DNA of 64,000 bases from Bacteroidota bacterium (GTDB lineage Bacteria; Bacteroidota; Bacteroidia; Chitinophagales; Saprospiraceae): the NCBI GenBank assembly GCA_003045895.1, contig PZPC01000001.1, positions 62,001 through 126,000 on the forward strand, written 5' to 3'. A program made the translations under genes and the position numbers. The notes under the pieces were generated by a model. That model had not been told where the DNA came from. It made no database searches and saw only the letters and a program-made list of their open reading frames with translations. This document shows positions 34,619 to 44,284 of the stretch, piece after piece (within the stretch, counting starts at the first letter, position 1; every line of letters begins with the position of its first letter).

Positions 34619-37600
34619 ATGACAAAAATAGCCATCATAGGAACATCGGCCCTCTTTCCGGGCTCCGCCACCCCAGAGGCGTTCTGGGAGAACCTGCTGC
34701 AGGAAAAGGACCTGACCGGTTACGCCCGCGAAGAAAATTTTGGGGTTGATCCGCAGCTTTTTTTCCAGCCGGAAAAAGGGGTCGTGGACAAGTGTTACTC
34801 CCTGCGCGGGGGGTACATCCGGGATTTTAATTTTGATCCCACCGGCTTTGCCCTGCCCGCCGATTTTTTGGCCAACCAGGACAAGCTGTACCAGTGGTCG
34901 CTGTATACTGCCCGCGAAGCTTTGCGCGACGGGGGCTACCTGACCGACGAAAATAGCCGGGCCAACTGCGGCCTGGTATTGGGTAATTTGTCTTTCCCGA
35001 CGACATCTTCTCACAAGCTGATCTCGGAGTTGTATACGGATACTTTGGAAACGGCCCTGCAAGGCTTATTGGAGGACCCCAACTTTAGCCTCACCACGTA
35101 CCGGGGCGATGCGCCTCCCAACGAAGTGCTGGCTTATACGCCCTCCGCAATGGTGACCGAGGCCCTCGGCCTGCAGGTCAACAACCACTACGCCCTCGAC
35201 GCGGCCTGTGCCACGTCGCTCTACGCGATCAAGCTGGCTTGTGACGAACTGGTCACGGGCAAAGCAGACCTGATGCTGGCCGGCGCCGTCAGCGCCTCCG
35301 ACCAGTTGTTTATCCACATGGGCTTCTCTATTTTTCACGCCTATGCGGCCAACGATAAGAAATTTGTGCCTTTCGATAAAAATTCTGCGGGTCTGGTTTC
35401 GTCAGAAGGAGCGGGGATGGTGTTGCTCAAGCGGTTGGCCGACGCCGAGCGCGACGGCGACCGAATTCTGGGCGTAATTGGTGGCATTGGCTTGTCCAAC
35501 GACGGGCGGGGAAAGTTCCTCCTCAGCCCCAACCCCAAGGGCCAGCAACTGGCCTTTGAGCGGGCCTACGCGGCAGCGGATATCTCCGCCGCCGACACTT
35601 CTTACCTGGAATGCCACGCAACGGGTACCCCGCTGGGCGATGTGACGGAACTGAATTCTATTGCCGATTTTTTCGCCCCCCACCATACTACCCCTCTGCT
35701 GGGTTCCGTCAAGTCGAATATGGGCCACTTGCTGACGGCGGCCGGGATGACGGGCCTGCTAAAAGTATTAATGGCCATGCAGCGCGGCGTGGTACCGCCC
35801 AGCATCAACCTGGCCGATCCGCTACAGCCGGACAACCACTGGCCCAAAGGGGCCAATATGATCACCCAGGCTACGCCCTGGGTGGGTGATCACCTGCAGG
35901 CAGGCATCAATTCTTTTGGCTTTGGCGGCACGAATGCCCACATGGTGGTGCAGCAATACCAGCAGCACCAGGCGGAGCAGGCTACCGCCACGCCACTCGT
36001 GCCGCGGCAACCGCTGGCCATCGTAGGGATGGATGCCCATTTTGGCGACTGCCAGGGGCTGGCCGATTTTTACGCGACCATCTACCACGGGCGGCAACAT
36101 TTTAAACCCCTGCCTCCCCAGCGGTGGAAAGGTATGGAAGCCAACAGCGATTTGCTGACGCGCTATGGTTTTGCCGACGGGCAAGCCCCGCACGGCGCCT
36201 ACATTGATGCCTTTGAAATTGATTTACTCCGCTATAAAATTCAGCCTAAAGAAGCCGAACGGCTGCATCCCCAGCAGGCGCTCCTGCTCCAGGTCGCCGA
36301 CAACGCCATCAAGGACGCTGGCCTGGCGGAACAACAAAACGTAGCCGTGCTGGTGGCCATGGAAACGGAGTTGGCCATTCACCAGTGCCTAGCGCGCTGG
36401 GACGTGAGTTGGCAGGTCAAAGAAGCCCTGGAACAGCGCCAGTTGGTGTTGGACGAAGCCCAGGAAGCGGAGTTGATCCAGCTCTGCCAGCGGGCCGTTT
36501 ACCACCGCGAGGGCACTCCCGCACCAAGCGAATTTACCAGTTTCATTGGCAACCTCATGGCGAGTAGGGTAGCGGCCCTGTGGGATTTTTCCGGCCCGGC
36601 CTTTACGGTGTCTTGTGGCGAGAACTCCTTGTTCAAAGCCCTGGAAATTGCACAAAATATGCTATCTCAGGGCGAGGTGGATGCCGTCGTCGTGGGCGCC
36701 GTCGACTTTTCCGGGGGCATCGAAAACGTACTTCTGCGCAACTTGCAGGACCCCGTTAATACGGCCGCTAACCCGAGTATGTCTTTCAATACCAACGAAC
36801 ACGGCTGGTTAGTGGGCGAAGGCGCTGGCGCCATCGTCCTGAAGCGGGTCAGCGACAGCCAGGCGGACCGGGTCTATTCGGTTATCGATGACATCGGACC
36901 GGCGCAACCCCTCGCTACCGGGGGCTACCTGGAGCTGGCTGCTACCGGTATTGCTACACAAGACCAGGCAGAGTTACAATTGTTGCTGCACCACCAGGCG
37001 CCGGCAGCGGTAGCCCTGGGTTCGGTAAAAGCAAATATTGGCCATACCTACGCGGCGGCGGGCATGGCCAGCCTAATTAAAACGGTGTTGTGTGTACACC
37101 ACCGCTTTATTCCCGGCATCCCCAATTGGAAGGCGCCCCAGGCGGCGGCTGATTTTGCGCCGACGGCCTACTATTTTCCGGCCCAGGCACGTCCCTGGCT
37201 GCTCGGGGAGGGGCAGTCTCGGCGCTACGCTGCGGTAAATGGGATGGATGGATTGCAGATTCGGTTGTCGGCGGTCAGCGAAACGCCAGCCGTGGCTTCC
37301 GACTTCCTCCAGCATCAGGCTCCGCAGCTGTTGGTCTTGTCGGGCCACGACGAGGCAGCATTGCGCGGGCAATTGACCGCTCTGGCCAGTGCGCTGGCGG
37401 CAGGGGAGGAGCTGACCCAATTGGCGGCCCAGTGCTACCAGACCTTTAAATCTCACCAAGGCAACCGGCGGTTGGTTCTCCTCGCGGCACAGCCCGCTGA
37501 CCTGGCACGCGAAATTCAGTTTTTCCAAAGCCAACTGACCGCCGCCTGGCAAAACAACCAGGTGCTAAAAACGCCCCGCGGGAGTTACTTTACCCCCAGT

Positions 37601-40600
37601 CCGCTGGGTGAAAAAGGCCAGGTGGCCTTCGTCTACCCCGGATCGGCTACGGCCTACACCGGACTCGGACAGGATCTCTTTCAATATTTTCCGCAACTGC
37701 TGAGCCAATTCGAACAGCGAGTCGGGCACATCGACGCCTTCGTCGGGTCTGATTACCTGTTCCCCAAAATGCAAAGCACGGCGGATCCGGTTCCCGATAT
37801 TTACCAGGACGCGATTGCCATGATGTCGGCGGGGGTTTTTTATTCGGCGGTCTACACGGAACTGCTGCGTACCGCTTTTAAACTGGAACCCGCAATGACC
37901 TTTGGCTACAGCATGGGCGAATGCAGCAGCATGTGGTACGCGCTGAACGTGTGGCACCCGGATGGAGCCGGAAAATTCCGCGAGTCGCCGATCTTCAAGA
38001 ACCGCTTTGCCGGCGACCTGGAGCTGCTGGCCGAGCATTGGCAGATCGATACCGAAGAAGCCAAAGCACGCTGGATCAGCCTGGTTCTGCTGGCCCCTAA
38101 AGCCCAGGTGGAAGCGCTGTTGGTGGGTAAGGAGAAGGTCTACCTGACCTTTATCAATACCGATAATGAGGTGATCATTTCCGGCGACAAGGCCACCTGC
38201 CTGGCTATTGCTGAACAGTTGGCCTGCCCCGTGGTTGCCATTCCGTTCCAGAATATCATCCACCAGGATTTTTGTATCAAAGAAGAAGCGGGCTTGTTGG
38301 ACATGCACCACTTTCCCTTGTCGGCGGAACCCGCCATCGATTTTTACTCCAGCATTACCCAGGCGAAGATGGGCTTCAACAGCCAGGAAATTGCGGAAAA
38401 CTCCGTGGCCGTTTGTGCCCAACAGGTAGATTTTCCTACCACCGTAAAAACCGTCTACGATGCTGGTGCCCGCATCTTTGTGGAGCTGGGCGCCAATGCA
38501 ACCTGCACCAACTGGATTGCGACCAACCTGAAAGGCCAGGAACACCTGGCGGTGGCGATCAACCACAAGGGCAAAACGGATATTCAAGCGATTCTGTCCC
38601 TGTTGGCCCAGCTGGTGAGCCATGGTGTCGAGTTGGACTTGTCTATCCTTTACCCAACGGCGGTGGCGGCTACCGCGGAACGCCAGTTTTTAAAAGCCAT
38701 CATTCCGGGCGGCAGCCCCGTTTTCGACCTTTTTGCGGAAGAAACGGTGCGCGCTCGTTTTGCCAACCTAAAAAGATCCTCCGTTCCCGTACCCGTACGG
38801 GAGCCTGCGCTCGCCCTGGCGGGAGCACTTTCGGATTCATTTCCGATTGCATCAACTCATCGGACAGCCCGACCTGCGCAAGTCGAAGCTGCTCCCTTAA
38901 CCAAGCTACGCGCCCACAAAATTATGCCCGTTATGAAATCAGAAACTTTAGCGCCCGCCACTACGGCCGTGGTTGCGGACAATAAAATGGGGGAGAACGG
39001 CCTGCGTTTGCAGGACTTTACTTCCGGTGAACAGTTCGAAGGCAAAGAAATTGTCTTCTCCCAGGCTGATCTCGAAGAGTTCGCCACCGGAAAGATCGGC
39101 AAGGTCTTTGGCCCGGAATACGATATCATCGACACCTACCGGCGCCGGGTCATGCTGCCCATGTACCCGTACCTGCTGGTGAGCCGGGTGACCGCCATGA
39201 ACGCCAAACTGGGGGTTTACGAACCCTCGACCATGACCACAGAATACGATATTCCCTACGGCGCCTGGTACACCACCGACCAGCAAATTCCGGCCGCCGT
39301 CTGCGTAGAATCGGGCCAGTGCGACCTCCTGCTCATCTCTTACCTGGGCATTGACCTCAAAAGCAAGGGCGATCTCGTCTATCGCCTGCTCGACTGTACC
39401 CTGACTTTTGTCGACGACTTTCCTTACGAGGGGCAGACTTTGCGCTACGACATTTCCATTAATTCCTTCGTGAGCAACGGACCCAACCTGCTCTTCTTCT
39501 TCAGCTACCTGTGCTATGTGCAAGACCGCCTGGTGTTGAAGATGGACGGTGGCTGTGCGGGCTTTTTTGCCGACGACCAGCTGGTGGATGGCGCCGGCGT
39601 GGTGTACGCCAAAAGTGAAATTGAAGCCCGCCTGAATGCGGAGCGCAAATATTTTACCCCCCTGCTGACCACCAGGAAGACGGCCTTTTCCAAGGCCGAC
39701 CTCCAACACCTGATTGACGGCAACATTGAAAAATGTTTCGACGATATTTCCTATTTCGCCAACGGTCGCAACCCCTCCCTGCGCATTCCGCCGGAAAAAA
39801 TCCTGATGCTGGACCGCATCACCTCGGTAGACATCACCGGGGGCGCCTACGGACTGGGCACCATCGTGGCCGAAAAAGATTTGCATCCCGACGACTGGTA
39901 TTTCCCCTGCCACTTCCGCGATGATGAAGTACTGGCGGGCTCCCTGCAAGCTGAAGGAGGTGGCAACCTCCTGCGCTTCTTTATGCTCATGCTCGGGTTG
40001 CAACGCCTGACCAAAGATGCCCGCTTTCAGCCGGTCTTCGACCAGCCCCAGCGGGTGCGCTGCCGCAAGCAGGTGACGCCCACCAAGGATACCAAGCTCA
40101 TCTACAAGCTGGAGATCAAAGAAATCGGGCTGTTTCCCCATCCGTACGTTATCGGTGACCTGGAAATTATTTCCGACGGCATCATTACGGTACACTTCGA
40201 AAACCTGGGTTTGCAACTGCGCGAAAAGTCGAACCCCAAGTACCTGGACCCCAACGATGGGGTGTACATCAGCCCCCGTTCGGCAGGCGCCTTGATGAAC
40301 GAAAAAGACATCACCACCTTTGCCCTGGGCAACATGACCGACTGCTTCGGTCCGGAATACGCGGTGTACAACAACCGCAAAACGTCGCGCCAGCCCAATT
40401 CGGACCTGCAGCTGATCTCGCGCATCCTGAAAGTGGACGGTACCCGCGGCGACTTCTCCCGGCCCTCCACCATCTTCGCCGAGTACGACGTGCCGGTGGA
40501 TGCCTGGTACTACGAGCAGAATTCGGCGATTACCATGCCCTATTCCATGCTCATGGAGATTGCTCTCCAACCTTGTGGCTTGTTGGGCGCCTACCTGGGG

Positions 40601-41440
40601 AGCACCTTGCAGTTTCCCGACATGGAGCTCTTTCTCCGCAACCTGGACGGCGACGGGGAGACCTTCGACCTGCCTACGGGCACCGACTTCCGGGGCAAGA
40701 CCATCGCCAACAAGTCGGTATTAACCTCTTCCATTGCCCACGGCGGCACCATCCTGCAGCGCTACACCTTTGAGCTGTCTATCGACGGGGCTGTCTTCTA
40801 CCGGGGCAATTCCTCCTTTGGGTTCTTTACCGCCGAGGCCCTCGCTTCGCAGGCGGGTCTGGACAAAGGTGCGGAGGTGCCAGCCTGGTACGTGACGCAG
40901 CAGCTGGCGCCCAAAGACTACTTCCAGGTGAAACTGGACTCCCTTTACGGGAAAATGAAACTGTTGAAAGCACCCGCCGATAAGCCCCACTACCGGCTGG
41001 CTGAGGATCAGTTGAACCTGTTGGACAACCTGATCATCGCCAAAGGCCAGGGGCAGTATGGCCAGGGCTACGTGCACGCTACCAAATTCGTAAAAACCTA
41101 CGACTGGTTCTTCACCTGCCACTTCTACCAGGATCCGGTGATGCCGGGTTCGTTGGGCGTAGAGTCCATCTTGCAGGCTATGCAGGTATTTGCGCTGCAG
41201 CAGGATTTGGGCAAAGCCTTCAAGTCACCAAAATTCGTCCACTTACCCAACCACAAAACGGTTTGGAAATACCGCGGACAGATCTTATTGCCCGTGCAGG
41301 AGATGCACCTGGAGGCCCACATCAAGTCGGTAGAAATGCGGGGCAACCAACTGGTCCTGATCGCGGATGCTTATTTGTGGAACAACAAGATGCGCATTTA
41401 CCAGATCACGGATCTGGCATTGGGGATGGAAGAGAGCTGA
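34619..41440 (+). CDS. pfaC: PUFA synthase subunit PfaC with integrated acyltransferase: KS-CLF-AT-DH-DH
   Basis: 2273 residues. The active ketosynthase (about 1-460) has Cys197 in DAACATSL and HATGT and SNMGH His motifs. The chain-length-factor domain (about 465-870) has FTVSCGENSLF, where the alignment puts Gly at the active Cys position. An acyltransferase (about 1000-1400) has Ser1098 in GYSMGE, resembling PfaB. Four FabA-like hot-dog units follow (about 1460-2270). Units two and four keep catalytic His (H1765 in FPCHF, H2168 in FTCHF). Units one and three lack it, so there are two double-hot-dog dehydratases. Shewanella keeps the AT on separate PfaB, whereas myxobacterial Pfa3 has it fused between CLF and DH as here. 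The ATG follows AAGGGA. Confidence 0.92.
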   Translation: MTKIAIIGTSALFPGSATPEAFWENLLQEKDLTGYAREENFGVDPQLFFQPEKGVVDKCYSLRGGYIRDFNFDPTGFALPADFLANQDKLYQWSLYTAREALRDGGYLTDENSRANCGLVLGNLSFPTTSSHKLISELYTDTLETALQGLLEDPNFSLTTYRGDAPPNEVLAYTPSAMVTEALGLQVNNHYALDAACATSLYAIKLACDELVTGKADLMLAGAVSASDQLFIHMGFSIFHAYAANDKKFVPFDKNSAGLVSSEGAGMVLLKRLADAERDGDRILGVIGGIGLSNDGRGKFLLSPNPKGQQLAFERAYAAADISAADTSYLECHATGTPLGDVTELNSIADFFAPHHTTPLLGSVKSNMGHLLTAAGMTGLLKVLMAMQRGVVPPSINLADPLQPDNHWPKGANMITQATPWVGDHLQAGINSFGFGGTNAHMVVQQYQQHQAEQATATPLVPRQPLAIVGMDAHFGDCQGLADFYATIYHGRQHFKPLPPQRWKGMEANSDLLTRYGFADGQAPHGAYIDAFEIDLLRYKIQPKEAERLHPQQALLLQVADNAIKDAGLAEQQNVAVLVAMETELAIHQCLARWDVSWQVKEALEQRQLVLDEAQEAELIQLCQRAVYHREGTPAPSEFTSFIGNLMASRVAALWDFSGPAFTVSCGENSLFKALEIAQNMLSQGEVDAVVVGAVDFSGGIENVLLRNLQDPVNTAANPSMSFNTNEHGWLVGEGAGAIVLKRVSDSQADRVYSVIDDIGPAQPLATGGYLELAATGIATQDQAELQLLLHHQAPAAVALGSVKANIGHTYAAAGMASLIKTVLCVHHRFIPGIPNWKAPQAAADFAPTAYYFPAQARPWLLGEGQSRRYAAVNGMDGLQIRLSAVSETPAVASDFLQHQAPQLLVLSGHDEAALRGQLTALASALAAGEELTQLAAQCYQTFKSHQGNRRLVLLAAQPADLAREIQFFQSQLTAAWQNNQVLKTPRGSYFTPSPLGEKGQVAFVYPGSATAYTGLGQDLFQYFPQLLSQFEQRVGHIDAFVGSDYLFPKMQSTADPVPDIYQDAIAMMSAGVFYSAVYTELLRTAFKLEPAMTFGYSMGECSSMWYALNVWHPDGAGKFRESPIFKNRFAGDLELLAEHWQIDTEEAKARWISLVLLAPKAQVEALLVGKEKVYLTFINTDNEVIISGDKATCLAIAEQLACPVVAIPFQNIIHQDFCIKEEAGLLDMHHFPLSAEPAIDFYSSITQAKMGFNSQEIAENSVAVCAQQVDFPTTVKTVYDAGARIFVELGANATCTNWIATNLKGQEHLAVAINHKGKTDIQAILSLLAQLVSHGVELDLSILYPTAVAATAERQFLKAIIPGGSPVFDLFAEETVRARFANLKRSSVPVPVREPALALAGALSDSFPIASTHRTARPAQVEAAPLTKLRAHKIMPVMKSETLAPATTAVVADNKMGENGLRLQDFTSGEQFEGKEIVFSQADLEEFATGKIGKVFGPEYDIIDTYRRRVMLPMYPYLLVSRVTAMNAKLGVYEPSTMTTEYDIPYGAWYTTDQQIPAAVCVESGQCDLLLISYLGIDLKSKGDLVYRLLDCTLTFVDDFPYEGQTLRYDISINSFVSNGPNLLFFFSYLCYVQDRLVLKMDGGCAGFFADDQLVDGAGVVYAKSEIEARLNAERKYFTPLLTTRKTAFSKADLQHLIDGNIEKCFDDISYFANGRNPSLRIPPEKILMLDRITSVDITGGAYGLGTIVAEKDLHPDDWYFPCHFRDDEVLAGSLQAEGGGNLLRFFMLMLGLQRLTKDARFQPVFDQPQRVRCRKQVTPTKDTKLIYKLEIKEIGLFPHPYVIGDLEIISDGIITVHFENLGLQLREKSNPKYLDPNDGVYISPRSAGALMNEKDITTFALGNMTDCFGPEYAVYNNRKTSRQPNSDLQLISRILKVDGTRGDFSRPSTIFAEYDVPVDAWYYEQNSAITMPYSMLMEIALQPCGLLGAYLGSTLQFPDMELFLRNLDGDGETFDLPTGTDFRGKTIANKSVLTSSIAHGGTILQRYTFELSIDGAVFYRGNSSFGFFTAEALASQAGLDKGAEVPAWYVTQQLAPKDYFQVKLDSLYGKMKLLKAPADKPHYRLAEDQLNLLDNLIIAKGQGQYGQGYVHATKFVKTYDWFFTCHFYQDPVMPGSLGVESILQAMQVFALQQDLGKAFKSPKFVHLPNHKTVWKYRGQILLPVQEMHLEAHIKSVEMRGNQLVLIADAYLWNNKMRIYQITDLALGMEES

Positions 41441-41509
41441 AGCAAAAGGGGCGTACCCAAATAATACCCATTTAAAAAGAGAGGCTACCAGGCCGCAAAA
41501 TAGTATACC

Positions 41510-43129
41510 ATGGCTTTACAGTATAGCGGGACACCGCAGCAACTTTTTTGGCAGGGATCGCCCCGCGACATCGTCTTCGACGCGGCCGGCATCCAGGAAA
41601 AGCTGGCGCAGACCGACCAGCCCTGCTACGTCATGCGCGACTTCAGTGGGCGCATCGGGGTGAGCAACGGCGGCGCGCTGGTGGCGGAAGGCCGCGGCCT
41701 GCAGGTGCTGGCCCTGGCCCACCCCATGACGGCCAGCCAGCTGGGCGACCCCGGTTTTCGGGAAGATTACGGGGTAAAATATGCCTACAAGACCGGCGCA
41801 ATGGCCAACGGCATTGCTTCGGCCGACCTGGTCATTGCCATTGGCAAAGCCAATTTGCTGGCTTCCTTCGGGGCGGCGGGCCTGGTGCCGGGGCGCATTG
41901 CCGAAGCCCTAAAAAAGATCAAAGCTGAGCTGCCACACCAGACTTACGCCGTCAACCTGATCCACTCGCCGGTGGAGGCTGCGTTGGAAGCGGGGGCCGT
42001 GCAGTTGTTTCTGGACCAGGGTATCCGGGTGGTGGAAGCATCGGCCTTTCTGGCGCTCACCGAGCACATCGTCTACTACCGCGTGGCGGGTCTGAGCCGG
42101 GGTGCCGACGGGCAGGTCCTGATCGGCAACAAGGTGATCGCCAAAATTTCCCGCAGGGAAGTAGCGGCCCCCTTCATGCAGGCGCCCCCGCCTGCGCTGG
42201 TAGCTGCTTTGCTGGAGCAGGGCAAGATCACGGCTTTGCAGGCCGAACTCGCCCAGCACGTGCCCATGGCCGACGACATTACCGTGGAGGCCGACTCCGG
42301 TGGGCATACCGACAACCGGCCCCTGGTAGCGCTCTTACCCATTATTATCCAGTTGCGCGACGAACTGCAGGCCAGGCATGGCTTTGCGCAGAAAATCCGC
42401 ATTGGGGCCGCCGGCGGTATCGGCACGCCCGCGGCTGCTCTGGCGGCGTTCATGATGGGGGCGGCTTACGTGGTCACCGGTTCGGTGAACCAGGCTTGTG
42501 TGGAGGCGGGCACTTCGGAACACGTCAGGAAGCTCCTGCAAACCGTCGATTCGACCGACGTCATGGGGGCGCCAGCTTCGGACATGTTCGAGATGGGCGT
42601 CGAATTGCAGGTACTGAAGCGGGGCAGCCTCTTCGGGCCGCGCGCCAAGAAATTGTACGAATATTACCAGCGCTACCGCTCCATCGACGAGATTCCTGAG
42701 GAGGAGCGTACCAAGCTGGAAAAGCAGCTCTTCCGCAGGCCACTGGAAGAGATCTGGCAGGAGTGCATCCAGTTCTTTGCCGAGCGAGACCCCGAGCAGA
42801 TCGCCCGCGCGCAGGACAATCCCCACCGCAAAATGGCGCTGATCTTCCGCTGGTACCTGGGCTTGTCGTCCAACTGGGCCAACGCGGGCACACCCACCCG
42901 GGAGCTGGATTACCAGATCTGGTGCGGGCCAGCCATGGGTGCCTTCAACGACTGGGTCAGGGGTTCCTACCTCGAAGACTACCAGAACCGCCGCGTGGCC
43001 GACGTCGCCGAGCAGCTCATGCAGGGCGCCGCCTATTTGTACCGGATCCAGAGCCTGAAGCTGCAAGGGGTGCAGTTTTCGGTGGCGCTGGCGCAGGCGC
43101 AGGTGAAGGAGGTGGAATTGGTGGGTTAA
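41510..43129 (+). CDS. pfaD: PfaD-type trans-acting enoyl reductase
   Basis: 539 residues, normal for PfaD. It is an FMN-binding TIM-barrel protein of the nitronate-monooxygenase/2-nitropropane-dioxygenase superfamily. The phosphate-binding region is IGAAGGIGTPAAALAAF followed by MGAAYVVTGSVNQA. TVEADSGGHTDNRPL and the C-terminal QEC..FFAERDP region follow known PfaD proteins. It reduces enoyl intermediates in trans during PUFA assembly, and selective use of this step leaves cis double bonds. It is the last gene of the pfa operon, 69 nt after pfaC. Confidence 0.93.
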   Translation: MALQYSGTPQQLFWQGSPRDIVFDAAGIQEKLAQTDQPCYVMRDFSGRIGVSNGGALVAEGRGLQVLALAHPMTASQLGDPGFREDYGVKYAYKTGAMANGIASADLVIAIGKANLLASFGAAGLVPGRIAEALKKIKAELPHQTYAVNLIHSPVEAALEAGAVQLFLDQGIRVVEASAFLALTEHIVYYRVAGLSRGADGQVLIGNKVIAKISRREVAAPFMQAPPPALVAALLEQGKITALQAELAQHVPMADDITVEADSGGHTDNRPLVALLPIIIQLRDELQARHGFAQKIRIGAAGGIGTPAAALAAFMMGAAYVVTGSVNQACVEAGTSEHVRKLLQTVDSTDVMGAPASDMFEMGVELQVLKRGSLFGPRAKKLYEYYQRYRSIDEIPEEERTKLEKQLFRRPLEEIWQECIQFFAERDPEQIARAQDNPHRKMALIFRWYLGLSSNWANAGTPTRELDYQIWCGPAMGAFNDWVRGSYLEDYQNRRVADVAEQLMQGAAYLYRIQSLKLQGVQFSVALAQAQVKEVELVG

Positions 43130-43133
43130 GGGG

Positions 43134-43241
43134 CGCTGGTTCAGCGTCATTTATGGCGCCGCATTTTGCTTGGTTAGATGGAAGTGTTTTGGCCATGCTA
43201 AAGCTTGGCAAGCTCACACTGAAGCATGGCGAACCAGTGTG
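43134..43241 (+). other. Inverted repeats after pfaD, before the PPK2 gene
   Basis: The gap between pfaD and the PPK2 start (about 208 nt) has no convincing gene. It contains CGCTG-GTT-CAGCG (43134-43146) immediately after the pfaD stop, and CACACTG...CAGTGTG (43215-43241) with a 13-nt spacer. The first may be a weak terminator for the pfa operon, but no good U-tract follows. Confidence 0.3.
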
Positions 43242-43337
43242 CAGGCCTCTAGCGGGTGGGCATGGCCCCAAAATATGCAGCACGGCACAAAAATGCCAGA
43301 AAAATACCTATTTTTAGCTGATAACCCAATCCTTACC

Positions 43338-44069
43338 ATGGCAGAACTCAGTAACAAATCCACCAAAGCGCCCGGGAGTTTAGATCGATTAGCGATCGAA
43401 CAAGAACTTAAAGACATTCAGACCCGGCTTTTCAGGGTTCAAAACCTGCTGTATGCGAATAACAACCGCTCCCTACTGATTATCTTGCAAGGCTTGGATG
43501 CGGCGGGAAAAGACAGCACCATCAAGCACGTTTTCTCGTGCGTGAATCCGATGGGGTGCAACGTCAAGTCGTTTAAAAAGCCCACCGAAGAAGAACAGCG
43601 ACACGGGTTTCTGCACCGCATCTACCAAAATTTGCCAGCCAAAGGCATGATCCAGATTTTTAACCGTTCGCACTACGAAGATATTCTGGTGCCTACGGTG
43701 CACGGCACGTTGGATCGGAAAAGCCTGGCGCACCGCTACGCCTACATCAATTCCTTTGAAGACCACCTGGAAAAGAATAGGACCATCATTTTAAAGTATT
43801 TTCTGCATGTTTCGGAAGAAGCTCAACTGGCGAAAATAGAAAAGCGGCTTTCTGACCCGGAAAAGCGATGGAAGTACGACGAAGCCGATGAAAAGGAAAA
43901 GGCCAACAGGAAAGCCTACCTCAAGGTGTATGAGCATATTTTCAAAAAGTGCAGCCCCCAGATTCCCTGGCAGATTATTCCGGCCGATCAAAAGTGGTAC
44001 CGGAATTATCTGATTGCCAAAACGGTCGTCGAAAAATTGGAGGGATTGAAAATGACTTATCCGAAGTGA
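43338..44069 (+). CDS. Polyphosphate kinase 2 family phosphotransferase
   Basis: 243 residues from the ATG before AELSNKST. Earlier in-frame starts (43170) add a tail without family counterpart. Walker A is LQGLDAAGKDSTIKH. The Walker B/lid region is IFNRSHYEDILVP. The KRLSDPEKRWKYDE stretch is typical of one-domain PPK2. These enzymes move phosphate between polyphosphate and nucleoside mono- or diphosphates. The subclass (ADP- or AMP-preferring) cannot be fixed from sequence alone. It is monocistronic and convergent with aconitase. Confidence 0.9.
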   Translation: MAELSNKSTKAPGSLDRLAIEQELKDIQTRLFRVQNLLYANNNRSLLIILQGLDAAGKDSTIKHVFSCVNPMGCNVKSFKKPTEEEQRHGFLHRIYQNLPAKGMIQIFNRSHYEDILVPTVHGTLDRKSLAHRYAYINSFEDHLEKNRTIILKYFLHVSEEAQLAKIEKRLSDPEKRWKYDEADEKEKANRKAYLKVYEHIFKKCSPQIPWQIIPADQKWYRNYLIAKTVVEKLEGLKMTYPK

Positions 44070-44105
44070 ATTTCTAAATAAGAAACAAGTCTATTCTACA
44101 GCGCA

Positions 44106-44185
44106 TGCTGCTTTTGGCAGCGGTAGCCCGACGCAGGAGGGCTAAGAGCGGACAGCCCGGTGCCCCCCGCCAACAGCGGGGGGCA
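44106..44185. repeat. Three consecutive hairpins between PPK2 and aconitase genes
   Basis: The convergent gap holds GCTGC-TTTTG-GCAGC (from about 44106), TAGCCC...GGGCTA (44124-44144) and a perfect 10-bp GC-rich stem TGCCCCCCGC-CAACA-GCGGGGGGCA (44161-44185). The last could stop transcription leaving PPK2, although no U-tract follows. The dense palindromes resemble an extragenic repeat element, which I cannot confirm without genome-wide comparison. Confidence 0.5.
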
Positions 44186-44192
44186 CGGCCCC

Positions 44193-44233
44193 AAAAAAGA
44201 ATCCCGAACTTTGGACGGGGCCAAAATTCGGGA
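44193..44233 (-). terminator. Intrinsic terminator of the aconitase gene
   Basis: In minus-strand RNA, UCCCGAA-U-UUUGG pairs with CCAAA-G-UUCGGGA around the loop CCCCGU, giving about 13 bp including one G-U pair. A U6 tract follows (A6 on the plus strand at 44193-44198). It lies about 50 nt beyond the aconitase stop codon. Structure and U-tract are both textbook for a Rho-independent terminator. Confidence 0.85.
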
Positions 44234-44284
44234 ATCCTTAAAATTTTATCAGGCCAGTAAGGCCAGAAAGGTAGCTACCTATCA

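Noticed and set aside
38948-40570. 540-codon open frame antisense to pfaC
   Set aside because: It lies entirely within well-defined dehydratase domains on the other strand. Its translation has no family motif and looks like a codon-bias shadow of GC-rich coding DNA.
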